From assembly GCF_038595055.1 (NCBI RefSeq), contig NZ_CP152002.1, positions 3,888,501-3,952,500 of the forward strand: 64,000 nucleotides of DNA, written 5' to 3'. The DNA is from Paenibacillus sp. FSL R7-0345. Its GTDB lineage: Bacteria > Bacillota > Bacilli > Paenibacillales > Paenibacillaceae. The notes under the pieces are model-generated. The model was not told the origin of the DNA. It did no database searches and saw nothing but the letters and a program-made list of their open reading frames with translations. Shown piece by piece: positions 41,447-51,076 of this stretch. The translations under genes were made by a program, and so were the position numbers. Position 1 is the stretch's first letter. Every line of letters starts with the position of its first letter.

Positions 41447-43537
41447 CTACATAACCCGCTTGAACAGCTTCTCCAGATCATAAGCGGAGAAGGATACAAC
41501 AATCGGCCGGCCGTGCGGACAGGTATAAGGCTGCTTGCAGGCCGCCAGCCGGGAGAGCAGCGCATCAACCTCCGGCTCTGTCAGCTTCTGATTGGCCTTG
41601 ATTGAAGCCTTGCAGGAGCAGAGGATTGAGGATTTCTCGCGCAGCTTGGCCAGATCAATCGACCGTTCACTGAGTACCCACTCGGCCATCTCCTCGACCA
41701 GCGCCTTTTCGTCTCCTTCAGGGAACCAGTAAGGCAGGGAACGGACCAGAAATGTCTGGCCACCGAAATGCTCCAGGTACACCCCGGCCTTCTCGAACCA
41801 GTGCAGCCGCTCACTGAGCTGGCGGCTCTCGGACGGCGTGAACTCCATTGTGATGGGCAGGAGCAGCTCCTGCGAGGCATCCTCCGGACGCCCGAACTTC
41901 TCATAATAATATTCGTAGTTAATCCGCTCATGCGCAGCGTGCTGGTCAATCAGATAGAGCCCGCTGTCGTTCTGGGCAATAATATAAGTGCCGTGATGCT
42001 GGCCGATATAATTCAGCTCGGGAAACTGCGGGAGGCCGTGATCGGCATTTCCGCTCGGGGCATACAGCTCTTCCGCTGACGGCAGGCTGCCGCGTGCCGG
42101 CATTGCCGCCGGCGGCTGGCGGTAGCTGCCGCCTCCTTCACTGCGCGGCCGCGCCGCTGCCTGCGGGAAGCTGCCGCTGTAGACAGCGGCACTCTCCCTG
42201 GCCTGCGGCTGGAAGGCCGGGGACTGGCCGGGCTGCGCGGCCAGCTGATCAGTGCCGCCGCCGGGCGCAGGCAGGCGGCTCTCACTACCGCCGGAATGCC
42301 GGGCCGGATTGGCGGGGCTGCCGCTGAACAACGGCGCGCCGCTGCCCGGGCCGGCCGGAGGTACGTAGCTGCCTCCGGACAGGCCGGGAGGCTGCGCAGC
42401 TGGTGCACCGCCTGTCGATGGCTGGGCGGCCGCAGCAGATTCTGCCTGCCCCGCCGGTGCAGTGCCCTTGGAAAAGGCGAACTGCTCCTGTATAAAGGAG
42501 CTGCTGCCCTTTCCACCGACTGTTTCCCGGCCGGGGCGGGGAATCAGATCCTGGCCGAGCAGCACCTTGCGCAGCTCCTGCTCTACGAAGGTGTACAGCT
42601 CATTCTCCTTGCTGAAGCGTACCTCCAGCTTGGCCGGATGCACGTTGACATCAACCAGCGAGGGATGCATCTCCAGCTTAAGCACCAGCAGCGGATAACG
42701 GTTAATCGGCAGGAGCGTATGATACGCACGCAGAATGGCCGCATTCAGCCCGTTGCTGCGGATATAACGTCCGCCGACGATGGTTGTTACCGCATTCCGG
42801 TTGGAACGGGTCCATTCCGGGCGGCTGATATATCCGCTGATCTTATAATCCGGGTCCTCCGCGCTGACCGGCAGCATCGCTTTGGCGGCAGAGGTGCCGT
42901 AGACCGCAGCGATGACCTGAAGCAGATCGCCGTTGCCGAGCGTATGCAGCAGCTGGTTGCCGTTATGATGCAGCGTAAAGGAAATATCAGGGTGCGCCAG
43001 CGCCATCCGGTACATAGCATCCGATATATGCCCAAGCTCCGTCTGGATACTTTTCATATATTTCAGCCTTGCCGGAGTATTATAAAACAATTCACGCACA
43101 GCCATATCACTGCCCTTGCCGGCAGGCTGATCTTCATTTGTAATCAGCCGCCCGCCTTCAATCGCAAGCTGCCGCCCCTTGCCGTCATCGCCGCTTGCCG
43201 TAAGCAGCGTAACCTTAGATACCGCCGCGATACTGGGCAGTGCCTCTCCCCGGAACCCGAGGCTTGTAATCTGGAACAGGTCGCGGCCGCTGGCAATCTT
43301 GCTGGTCGCATGGCGGTAGAATGCAGTCTCGCAATCCTCTGCTTCAATGCCCGAGCCGTTGTCTTTGACGCGGATACTCTGCAGACCGCCTTCTTCCACG
43401 GTGACCTCAATACGGGTGCTGCCGGCGTCAATTGCGTTCTCCACCAGCTCCTTTACAACAGAAGCCGGCCGCTCCACCACTTCCCCGGCAGCAATCTGGT
43501 TGGCAATATGCTCGTCCAGCACATGAATTTTGGCCAT
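41447..43537 (-). CDS. mutL: DNA mismatch repair endonuclease MutL
   Basis: 696 residues. GHKL ATPase at the N-terminus (KELVENAIDAGST, VKDNGSGI, LGFRGEALPSIAAVS), then a Pro/Gly/Ala/Ser-rich linker (~345-490) that is poorly conserved. C-terminal domain carries the nicking-endonuclease motif DQHAAHERINYE, plus CKASIKANQK and CPHGRP zinc-site motifs. It therefore nicks the strand, as MutH-less MutL proteins do. Downstream of mutS by about 310 bp, both on the minus strand. Confidence 0.96.
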   Translation of the reverse strand: MAKIHVLDEHIANQIAAGEVVERPASVVKELVENAIDAGSTRIEVTVEEGGLQSIRVKDNGSGIEAEDCETAFYRHATSKIASGRDLFQITSLGFRGEALPSIAAVSKVTLLTASGDDGKGRQLAIEGGRLITNEDQPAGKGSDMAVRELFYNTPARLKYMKSIQTELGHISDAMYRMALAHPDISFTLHHNGNQLLHTLGNGDLLQVIAAVYGTSAAKAMLPVSAEDPDYKISGYISRPEWTRSNRNAVTTIVGGRYIRSNGLNAAILRAYHTLLPINRYPLLVLKLEMHPSLVDVNVHPAKLEVRFSKENELYTFVEQELRKVLLGQDLIPRPGRETVGGKGSSSFIQEQFAFSKGTAPAGQAESAAAAQPSTGGAPAAQPPGLSGGSYVPPAGPGSGAPLFSGSPANPARHSGGSESRLPAPGGGTDQLAAQPGQSPAFQPQARESAAVYSGSFPQAAARPRSEGGGSYRQPPAAMPARGSLPSAEELYAPSGNADHGLPQFPELNYIGQHHGTYIIAQNDSGLYLIDQHAAHERINYEYYYEKFGRPEDASQELLLPITMEFTPSESRQLSERLHWFEKAGVYLEHFGGQTFLVRSLPYWFPEGDEKALVEEMAEWVLSERSIDLAKLREKSSILCSCKASIKANQKLTEPEVDALLSRLAACKQPYTCPHGRPIVVSFSAYDLEKLFKRVM

Positions 43538-43618
43538 GGTTCTTTCACCTCGCGGTAATCTATTGATTTAGTTGGATTTATGCTATCTAATTCTATTACT
43601 TCTCAACAATTATCAGCA

Positions 43619-43754
43619 TTAAGTGGAAAATCAACATCTAATTTAGCCCATAACCCCTTTCAGACGTTAAAACCGCAAAATCAAGTGACGTTTTTCCACT
43701 AAGCTTCGCTTACTCGGTGGTTGAGCCGGAAATAGGTGACGAAATTCCACTTAA
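43619..43754. repeat. AAGTGGAAAAT-type dispersed intergenic repeat (copy 1)
   Basis: The mutL-mutS gap holds AAGTGGAAAATC, AAGTGACGTTTTTCCACTAA and GGTGACGAAATTCCACTTAA in series. Related blocks recur at 49666-49852. Half-sites AAGTGRMG / TCCACTTA are inverted, so the region can fold. Confidence 0.5.
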
Positions 43755-43849
43755 CCTGGTCAGCCATACTGATATTGAGAATCAGCATAGTCGGGGCGAA
43801 CCGGTCCCGTTGACAATCTATAAGCGTTCCTGAAAGCTTCTATATACTA

Positions 43850-46690
43850 TCATAGTCCCTTTGCCTTCTGTTTCAGCTCATTCAGCAGACCCATTGCCTG
43901 CAGCGGAGTCATATTCATCAGATCTGCGCCCTGTACAGCAGCAACCAGCTCCTTCAGGACAGGATTCTCCTTCACTGCCGGTGCGGCAGCTGCCGCTTCT
44001 GCAGCGCCCTTGCGGCCTTTGCGCGGCTCCTCTTCCCCGAAGATCGACAGCTGGACCACTTCCTGGTTAGCATCTTCTTCAGAAGCAGCCAGCGAGACCG
44101 CTGACTCGGCATAGGCAGTACCTTCAGACAGGAAGGAAGCCGCTGCCGGATGTGAAAGGCCTGGAGACTGAGGCTGCTGCACATGCACAGCCTGTCCATT
44201 ATCCGGCTGGCCGGCTGGCTGCGGGCTCTCTCTGAGCTCACTGCCAGAGCCGCCGCCTTCACCGCCGGTGCCGTAATTCAGCGCTGCACTGCCAGGAGAC
44301 GCGGCCTGTTCAATGCTTTGAAGCAACCCGTAGGCACGGTCAATGATGCCTTCCGGCAAACCGGCCAGCCGGGCGCAATAAATGCCGTAGCTGCTGTCAG
44401 CAGCTCCCGGCACCAGCTTGCGCAGGAAATTGACCTTGTCTCCGCTCTCCTGGACAGCCATGGAATAGTTGCGCAGACCCTTCAGGCTCTCCTCCAGGTG
44501 GGCCAGCTCATGGAAATGTGTGGAGACCAGCGCTTTACAGGCAATCGTATCATGCACATACTCAATAACCGCCTGGGCGATGGCCATCCCCTCGCTGGTC
44601 GAGGTTCCCCGGCCCAGCTCGTCAATAATAATCAGACTGCGGGCAGTCGCTTTTTCCGTCATGACCTGGATGTCGGCCATTTCCACCATAAAGGTGCTTT
44701 GCCCGCCGATCAGGTCATCCGCTGCGCCGATCCGTGTGAAAATCCGGTCAATCAGCGGCACCTCTGCACTCGACGCCGGAACAAAGCAGCCGATTTGCGC
44801 CAAAATGCAAATCAAAGCCACCTGGCGCATGTAGGTGCTTTTACCAGCCATATTGGGTCCGGTAATCAGCAGAATATTGCCCTCATCCCTGGTGAGTGTG
44901 CTGCCGTTAGCCATGAAGGCGGAGTCCTTCAGCACGGCCTCTACCACCGGATGGCGCCCGCCTTCCAGCCGCAGGTCATAGCCGTCAGACAGCTTCGGCT
45001 TGACGAACCGGTGCTCGGCGCTGACGGCAGCGAGGCACTGGTACACATCTATTTCCGCTACTTTCTCAGCCAATGCCTGCAGGCGGGGAATCTGGGCAGC
45101 AATCCGGTCGCGCAGCTCGATAAAGAGGCTGTACTCGATATCTGTCATTTTGTCCTCGGCTTCAAGAATCAGGGCTTCCTTCTCTTTCAGCTCCGGCGTA
45201 ACAAAACGCTCGGCATTCGCCAGCGTCTGCTTGCGTTCATACCGGCCTTCCGGCAAAGAGGACAGGTTCGAACGGGTGACTTCTATATAATAGCCGAATA
45301 CTTTGTTGAAGCCGATTTTCAGTGACTTGACGCCTGTGGCGGCACGCTCCTTCGCTTCGAGCTCCGCCAGCCACTGCTTGCCGCTCGTACTGGCCACACG
45401 CAGCTCATCCAGCCGTTCATGGTAACCCGTGCGGATAATATTGCCGTCGCGTACCGATACCGGCGGATCATCCACAATCGCTTGATCAATATCGTCGCAC
45501 AGCTCGGCGCACACATCCATAGAACCGGCGATTTCCCGCAGTGTTGTGGAGCCGGACGCCAGACACATCTCCTTCAGCGCCGGAATCTGCTGCAGGGACA
45601 GCTTCAGGGCGTTCATGTCGCGGCCGTTGGCGCTGCCGAAGGCAATCCGTCCGACCAGCCGCTCCAGGTCGTAAATTTCTTTGAGCGCACCGCGCAGATC
45701 CTCGCGGACAATGAACTGGTTGTACAGGTAGTCGACAGCCTCAAGCCGCCGTTCAATCGGAGCGCGCTGCAGCAGGGGCTTGTCGATTCTGCGGCGCAGC
45801 AGTCGGCCGCCCATCGAGGTTTCGGTGCGGTCGAGCAGCCAGAGCAGCGAGCCTTTTTTGGAGCGTTCGCGCACTGTCTCGGTCAGCTCCAGATTGCGGC
45901 GGGTGAACGGGTCGAGAATCATGTAATTACCCGGCTCATACGGTGAAATCTGGCTAAGCTGTCCAAGGGAACGGCGCTGTGTTTCACTTAAATAAGAGAT
46001 CAGGAGCGCAAGACAGCTGCCCCGTTCTTTCTCCAGCCTTACCCAGGCTGCTTCGCCGAACTGGCGGCGGGCCGATTCCTCATCTCTTTTATCCCAAGGG
46101 GTATATACAACCGGCTTGGCCAGCAGCGAAGCCTCACTGCGCAGCTGTTCCAGCAGCTTCGCATCCCCGATAATTTCCGCCGGCTCATAAATGCCGATCT
46201 CATCGCGCAGCCATTCCGCACTGGACAGCACAGAGGTGACGTACAGCTCACCTGTCGTAAGGTCGCAGGCCGAGAGCGCGGTCATCCCGTCATCTTCCGT
46301 AACGCAGACGAGATAGTTATTGCTTTTATCCGAAATGATCTTGCCGTCCATGACGGTACCAGGGGTAACCACACGGACGATATCACGCCGCACCATGCCT
46401 TTGGTCACAGCCGGGTCATCGAGCTGCTCGCAGATGGCGACCTTGTACCCTTTTTCAATCAGACGCTGTATGTAACCTTCGGCCGCATGATAGGGCACTC
46501 CGCACATCGGAATTTTCTCTTCGCCCCCGCCCTGCCGGCCGGTTAATGTTATCTCAAGCTCCTTCGAGGCGAGGATCGCATCGTCAAAGAACATCTCGTA
46601 AAAATCACCCAGCCTGAAAAAAAGGAAAGCATCCTTCGCTCCTTCCTTTACCTTCAGGTACTGCTCCATCATCGGCGTATATTTAGCCAT
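43850..46690 (-). CDS. mutS: DNA mismatch recognition ATPase MutS
   Basis: 946 residues. N-terminal mismatch-binding motif in domain I (FFRLGDFYEMFFDDA), clamp domains, and ABC ATPase at ~610-790: GPNMAGKSTYMRQ, LIIIDELGRGTSTSEG, STHFHEL. The C-terminal tail carries a ~100-residue Gly/Ala/Gln-rich insert, the beta-clamp motif QLSIF, then the dimerisation helices. This linker is longer than in B. subtilis MutS. ATG 46690 follows GGAGG by 6 nt, and a TATAAT at 46725-46730 is a fitting -10. Confidence 0.96.
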   Translation of the reverse strand: MAKYTPMMEQYLKVKEGAKDAFLFFRLGDFYEMFFDDAILASKELEITLTGRQGGGEEKIPMCGVPYHAAEGYIQRLIEKGYKVAICEQLDDPAVTKGMVRRDIVRVVTPGTVMDGKIISDKSNNYLVCVTEDDGMTALSACDLTTGELYVTSVLSSAEWLRDEIGIYEPAEIIGDAKLLEQLRSEASLLAKPVVYTPWDKRDEESARRQFGEAAWVRLEKERGSCLALLISYLSETQRRSLGQLSQISPYEPGNYMILDPFTRRNLELTETVRERSKKGSLLWLLDRTETSMGGRLLRRRIDKPLLQRAPIERRLEAVDYLYNQFIVREDLRGALKEIYDLERLVGRIAFGSANGRDMNALKLSLQQIPALKEMCLASGSTTLREIAGSMDVCAELCDDIDQAIVDDPPVSVRDGNIIRTGYHERLDELRVASTSGKQWLAELEAKERAATGVKSLKIGFNKVFGYYIEVTRSNLSSLPEGRYERKQTLANAERFVTPELKEKEALILEAEDKMTDIEYSLFIELRDRIAAQIPRLQALAEKVAEIDVYQCLAAVSAEHRFVKPKLSDGYDLRLEGGRHPVVEAVLKDSAFMANGSTLTRDEGNILLITGPNMAGKSTYMRQVALICILAQIGCFVPASSAEVPLIDRIFTRIGAADDLIGGQSTFMVEMADIQVMTEKATARSLIIIDELGRGTSTSEGMAIAQAVIEYVHDTIACKALVSTHFHELAHLEESLKGLRNYSMAVQESGDKVNFLRKLVPGAADSSYGIYCARLAGLPEGIIDRAYGLLQSIEQAASPGSAALNYGTGGEGGGSGSELRESPQPAGQPDNGQAVHVQQPQSPGLSHPAAASFLSEGTAYAESAVSLAASEEDANQEVVQLSIFGEEEPRKGRKGAAEAAAAAPAVKENPVLKELVAAVQGADLMNMTPLQAMGLLNELKQKAKGL

Positions 46691-46883
46691 CATTAACCTC
46701 CATGCCATTTCTCTAGTACTCTCTATTATAGCAGAAACTCGCAGCGCAAAGTCACTACTCCTGCTAACAGGAAGAAACAGGTGTTCTCTCCAGATACGGA
46801 CAGCTAAAATACGGATGTATCCGCACTCTCAAATAATGTAAGATTAGGTTCAGACGTCAATTATACTCACTAGGAGGACTATT

Positions 46884-47693
46884 ATGATACGCAGACTGTA
46901 CGAGGCTGACCGGGAAAGGCTCATGGAGCTGACAGGCCACAATCCGTCTATTAATCTTTTTATTATCGGGGATGTGGAAAATTTCGGATTTGAACAGGAG
47001 TTTATGGAGCTGTGGGGGGAATGCGATTCAGCGGACGGGCCTCTGCGGGCTGTCATGCTGCGTTTTTACAGCAGTTATCTGACTTATGCGGATGGAGATT
47101 TTGACACGGAGGGTTTTGCAGAGCTGGTGCGCAAGGACGCCGGGGCTGAGATGATCTCGGGCGATGCCGGAATTGTTCAGGCTTTTAGAGGGAAGGTTCC
47201 GGTCCGTGAGGAAAAGCAGATGCTGTTCGCTGAGCTGAAGCAAATGAACGAACAGATCTCTTCTGCAGCCGCTGCCCCGCTGATTATTCAAAAAGCAACG
47301 GCCCATGATGTCGAGGCTATCTGTACGCTGACCGATCAGATTCAGGAATTTGCCGCAAGCGCAGGGGATTCGCGCAGAAGTCTGCGCAATGCCCTTGAAA
47401 GCAACACCGGCCGCACTTATTTCGCCATGCAGGACGGCAAAGTCATCGCCTCAGCCTCGACTACTGCCGAAAACTCCCTATCAGCTATGATCGTCGCTGT
47501 CGCCACCCATCCGGAGCACCGGGGCCGGGGGCTGGCTACCCGCATTACAGCTGAACTGTGCGCCGCTCTGCTGGCCGAGGGCAAATCGCTGTGCCTGTTC
47601 TACAACAATCCCCAGGCCGGTCTGATCTACAAAAAGCTGGGCTTCGAAGATATCGGCTCCTGGGCGATGATGTATCTGGATAAGCAGCACTAA
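46884..47693 (+). CDS. GNAT family N-acetyltransferase
   Basis: 269 residues. The C-terminal half is a complete GNAT domain: acetyl-CoA loop VATHPEHRGRGLATRI and LGFEDIG with the final beta strands. The N-terminal ~110 residues form a second, degenerate GNAT-like domain (RRLYEADRERLMELTG ... NLFIIGDVENF). AGGAGG is 6 nt from the ATG. Substrate unknown; two-domain GNATs of this length are common in Bacillota. Divergent from mutS. Confidence 0.88.
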   Translation: MIRRLYEADRERLMELTGHNPSINLFIIGDVENFGFEQEFMELWGECDSADGPLRAVMLRFYSSYLTYADGDFDTEGFAELVRKDAGAEMISGDAGIVQAFRGKVPVREEKQMLFAELKQMNEQISSAAAAPLIIQKATAHDVEAICTLTDQIQEFAASAGDSRRSLRNALESNTGRTYFAMQDGKVIASASTTAENSLSAMIVAVATHPEHRGRGLATRITAELCAALLAEGKSLCLFYNNPQAGLIYKKLGFEDIGSWAMMYLDKQH

Positions 47694-47816
47694 GGCGGTT
47701 TGTGGTGCATGGAAAGCCTCAGCCGATTGCGGCTGGCGGGATGACCGGATCGGATGCGGCAGCGGCTGGTACGGTCAGGTCATATATAGTCAGATGCGAT
47801 ACAGGATGATAATTGA

Positions 47817-49482
47817 TTAAGACCTCCACAGGCCGCGGATATCGCGGGACTCATCCCAGGTCCGCTCCGCGGCTATATAGCCTAGGAGCGGTTCGATGTA
47901 AGCAGCTGCCTGCGCATAGCCGGGCAGCCCCCGCAGCTGCGCCTGCAGCGGGATGAACGCTGCGCGCAGCGGGGTTTTGTCGCCGCTGTAATAGGCGGCA
48001 TGCAGGTCTTCCCGGTCGAGCGGGCGCAGCGTAAGGTCTTCGTAGCGGCTCACGATCAGGTGAGCCAGGAAGACCGCGCCTTTGGCGATGACCGGGGAGA
48101 CAAGGAAGCTCGGCAGGGTCCGGTATTCAAAGCCGCCATGCGGCTGAATCCGGAAATCGCCGAGCACGCCGTAACGCGGACGCCGCGCGGCAGCCCTGGC
48201 GTCCTCCAGCAGCATCAGCGGCAGCGCGAGGTAGTTGTCGAGCGCGCGCAGCAGCGGCGCCGTCAGCGTCACGCCGCTGAAGTGCAGGTGGCCGCCGAGG
48301 GCCCAGCCCGGCAGCGGCATGCCTCCCGCCCGCCAGCGGAGCGAGCGGTCGGCGATGAGCCGGTCCGCCGCGCGCACGGCGGACATCAGCTGCGCCAGCA
48401 GCGCGCGCGCGTTCCACGCGCGGCTGAGGGCGCAGCTCGGCAACCGGGAACGTGCCCTGCGTTCCCGGGGGTCCGGCGTCGCAGCCTGCGGCGCCGTCCA
48501 GGGGCAGGTACCGCGACGCAGGCACGACGCGGCCGGTGGATTCCCGGAGTATCAGAAACTCCGGGTCCATGCCCATCAGCAGCCCGGGACGGCCGGGCTG
48601 CTCAAGGGCCAGAGCGGCGTCCAGCGCCTCCGCCGCCGCCTGATAAAGACGTTCTGTGCCTGCAGCAGAAAACGGTATTACGTCCTCTACTGCAAATTGT
48701 CTGCCGCCCAGTGCTGTCAGCTTCACTTCACCGCTGTCCAGCCCCAGGCAGTACAATGCCCGGACGGCGGCCTCCCGCAGCTGACCCGCCGTACCCCGGC
48801 GGTGATGCAGCCCGTAGCTGCCCGAACCCCGATCAGCTCCCGGCATCTCCACCCCCCCGCCCACTACGAACGGTTCTCCGCTTTCAGCCTCAGCCCCGGC
48901 AAGCACCACCCGGCCACCAGATTGTTCTTCCAACCCTATATACGCCGCGAGATTCATCCTATTAGTAGGCAGAGGTTGGTTCCCGTCAGTTATCCTGCCA
49001 GTATAACCGTTTGCTGCTGCCCTAACCGGCCGTATCCCTAAACTACCTGAGCCGCCAACCGTATTCCCTATACCTCCGCCAGCAACTTCCACTCTTCCCG
49101 CTCCACGCCCTGCATCCTCCCCGCCAACGACTACGCTCCCAATGTCCTGCCCCGCTCCCGCACCATTACCGAATGCCCCTGACGCTTGGCCGCCAGGCCT
49201 GTGCGCCTTAACCTTTTGCCGCATAGCCTGTCCGGTTCCCAGCGCCTGTATGTCCACCACCTGCAGGTTGAACACACTGACTATGTATTGCTGTCTGTGT
49301 ACTCTGTTTTTTTGTCCTGAAACATAAGGAATCTGCTGATTGGCTTCAGTGCCGGAGGTCCCCGGCTGCTCCAGCTGCGTCCGGCCGGAAGGAGTCATAG
49401 CGGCTTTCAGCCCGCAGCGCTGTAATCTGACTTCCCGCTGCTGCAGTGTCAACCGGACAAACACATCAAGCCCTTCATTCAT
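47817..49482 (-). pseudogene. COOH-NH2 ligase-type protein, frame broken at a (GC)n tract
   Basis: Two overlapping frames make one gene. Frame 1 (49482 to about 48411) begins MNEGLDVFVRLT after GGAGGG and runs through a variable Gly/Ala-rich region into LLMGMDPEFLIL, SRYLPL and FPVAELRPQPR, the start of the phage-derived COOH-NH2 ligase-type-2 domain. Frame 2 continues ARALLAQLM, LRWRAGGMPLPGWALGGHLHFSG, ALDNYLALPL and GGFEYRTLPSFLVSP to the stop at 47817. The switch lies in GCGCGCGCGCG (48401-48411); one extra GC would restore VERARALLAQLM. Peptide-bond-forming activity on unknown substrates is the family expectation. Real mutation, slippage or sequencing error cannot be told apart. Confidence 0.82.
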
Positions 49483-49665
49483 GACCTGCCCTCCTAACAC
49501 AGTTTCTGTCCCCGTCTTATACTACAATGAAACCTATGTATACAGATTAAGCTAAACATCTTATTACGGATGAGCCGTGACTCAAGAGTATATTTAAACT
49601 TCCGGCCGCTGTGCTTAGTTCCATACTTTCTTACGCCACTCCCTATCAAGTTATCGCCGCTCAAT

Positions 49666-49852
49666 CTAAGTGGAAAATCGCCACCTAATTCTTGCTCCGG
49701 CAACGGAAATGAGAATACTAATTGGAAAAAAGACACTTCATTTCTCTGTTTTGGCGCTCAAAGGACTGTTTGGGCAAAATGAAGTAGCGTTTTTACAACT
49801 AATCCTCAGAAATTGAGTTATAGCGGAATTAAGTGACGAAAATCCAACTAAG
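49666..49852. repeat. AAGTGGAAAAT-type dispersed intergenic repeat (copy 2)
   Basis: Blocks AAGTGGAAAATCGCCACCTAATT, GAAGTAGCGTTTTTACAACTAA and AAGTGACGAAAATCCAACTAAG mirror the elements at 43619-43754, with drift. The ORFs crossing this region are not supported. Confidence 0.5.
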
Positions 49853-50055
49853 TCTCAAGGCTCCACGTTAAACGCACCGTTTTTCTTAAAACTCCCCTGG
49901 CCGCCTAATTCCTGATTAGATTTCCCTATTCAGCAATAAAGCAATAACTGCAGCTTTAGTATAGAATCCCGGCCTCCATCCGCTGTCCTTCTGCATATTC
50001 ACTCCATTCATCCGCTAGAGCTCTTTTTTTTGCAGAAACCCCGCGACAAAATAAA
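49853..50055. other. Non-coding stretch before the cotE terminator
   Basis: About 200 bp, A/T-leaning, without ORF, hairpin or obvious operator; I see nothing in it. Confidence 0.4.
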
Positions 50056-50081
50056 ATTAAAAAAGGAGGGCGTTCGCCCTC
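50056..50081 (-). terminator. cotE terminator
   Basis: Stem GAGGGCG-TT-CGCCCTC, minus-strand tail CTTTTTTAATTTTATTTT; 73 bp past the stop, with GCCGCCGCC/GGCGGCGGC arms in between. Confidence 0.8.
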
Positions 50082-50153
50082 TTCGCCGCCGCCCCCGTTA
50101 CATATAATGGACCATAACCCACCGGTAATCAGCGGCGGCGGCGCCCTCCTTCT

Positions 50154-50711
50154 TTACAGCTCATCATCCAGGGCGTCAGGGTCCAGATCATCATAGTCGA
50201 AGCTTTCGCCTTCGAAATCATAATCCTTGTCTTCCAGATCGTCGGCCTGATCACTGACATACACGCGGACCTTGGTCTCAGCCACCAGTTCCGCCTCAAA
50301 CTCGCGTTCCACACGGAGCGTCACACTGCCGCCGCCCGGCGATACACCCGCTTCTACACAGTTTGGTTCCTGCGTTGCCTCCGCAGAGACTTCAACCGTG
50401 GAAGCGCGGTGTCTCGGGTCCAGGTATGACAGCGGAATAAGCTCAACATAGGAGACAGTTTCTTTAGCTACCTCTGTCTGCTTGTTTTTGTCATACGAGT
50501 ACCAGATGTTCACATCGTAAGTACCGATTACTTCAATTCCGTTTCCGGCTGCAACCGCTTCGTACTGGTGGTTAATGATCCATGCCCCCAGGATACTAGT
50601 CGGATGATGTGGCGGAGTCACGGTATGGGTTGCGGTAGAGAACTTACGACCTTTGCCGCAAATTGCCTTCGTAATGATCTCCCTTGTTTGACGTTTATGG
50701 CTTAATGACAT
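50154..50711 (-). CDS. cotE: Outer spore coat morphogenetic protein CotE
   Basis: 185 residues. REIITKAICGKGRKFSTATHTV ... HPTSILGAWIINHQYEA ... GTYDVNIWYSYDKNKQTEV and EPNCVEAG...EREF.AE closely follow B. subtilis CotE, including the very acidic C-terminus (DDLEDKDYDFEGESFDYDD). It directs assembly of the outer coat around the forespore. ATG 50711 has GGAGG 7 nt upstream. In B. subtilis cotE sits just upstream of mutS, as here with two intervening genes. A sigma-E/K promoter is expected in the upstream gap but I did not identify one. Confidence 0.93.
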   Translation of the reverse strand: MSLSHKRQTREIITKAICGKGRKFSTATHTVTPPHHPTSILGAWIINHQYEAVAAGNGIEVIGTYDVNIWYSYDKNKQTEVAKETVSYVELIPLSYLDPRHRASTVEVSAEATQEPNCVEAGVSPGGGSVTLRVEREFEAELVAETKVRVYVSDQADDLEDKDYDFEGESFDYDDLDPDALDDEL

Positions 50712-50898
50712 CTTTGAACCTCCTCCATACAATCATTCACTATCAAGTGTATGCACGTTCTGGGCATTTGTTGATTGTTAGAGTAGAAATAAATTTGGGT
50801 AAGCCCTCCACCCGTCCCCTAATAAGCTTCATAGTCCATTTTATTGCTGAAATCAGCGTGTTATGATACATAGCCGGATGGTTCTCCAGGCAAAATCC
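50712..50898. other. cotE upstream region
   Basis: About 190 bp holding the promoter region of cotE. No ORF with a ribosome-binding site. Next to it lies the structured 55-nt repeat. Confidence 0.4.
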
Positions 50899-50953
50899 CC
50901 CCACAAAGTGTGGCTTGACATGGAAGCTGATTCAGGTACTTTGCGGGGACCCC
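50899..50953. repeat. 55-nt structured intergenic element, copy A
   Basis: CCCCACAAAGT...ACTTTGCGGGG outer stem (one mismatch) enclosing a GCTT...AAGC stem, ending GGGGACCCC. The same sequence with about six changes occurs at 60530-60585. Both copies are followed 20-30 bp later by a poly-A/hairpin terminator. Confidence 0.75.
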
Positions 50954-50975
50954 AAAACATATATAGTCTTATCTT

Positions 50976-51025
50976 AAAAAAAAACACCAGTTCCTCCGGA
51001 AGCGGAGTGTGCTGATGTTTTTTTG
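50976..51025. terminator. Terminator after the HD-GYP gene
   Basis: Stem AAACACCAG.../...CTGATGTTT with internal TCCTCCG/CGGAG pairing; U-runs on both sides (TTTTTTTTT minus, TTTTTTT plus). Confidence 0.8.
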
Positions 51026-51076
51026 TATACTATACTGATTTATTCTATCGGATAAAATATGCTGCACGGGCTGCAG

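Noticed and set aside
43850-46690. Idea that MutS is truncated or fused
   Set aside because: The whole fold and beta-clamp motif are intact; only a low-complexity linker is longer than usual.
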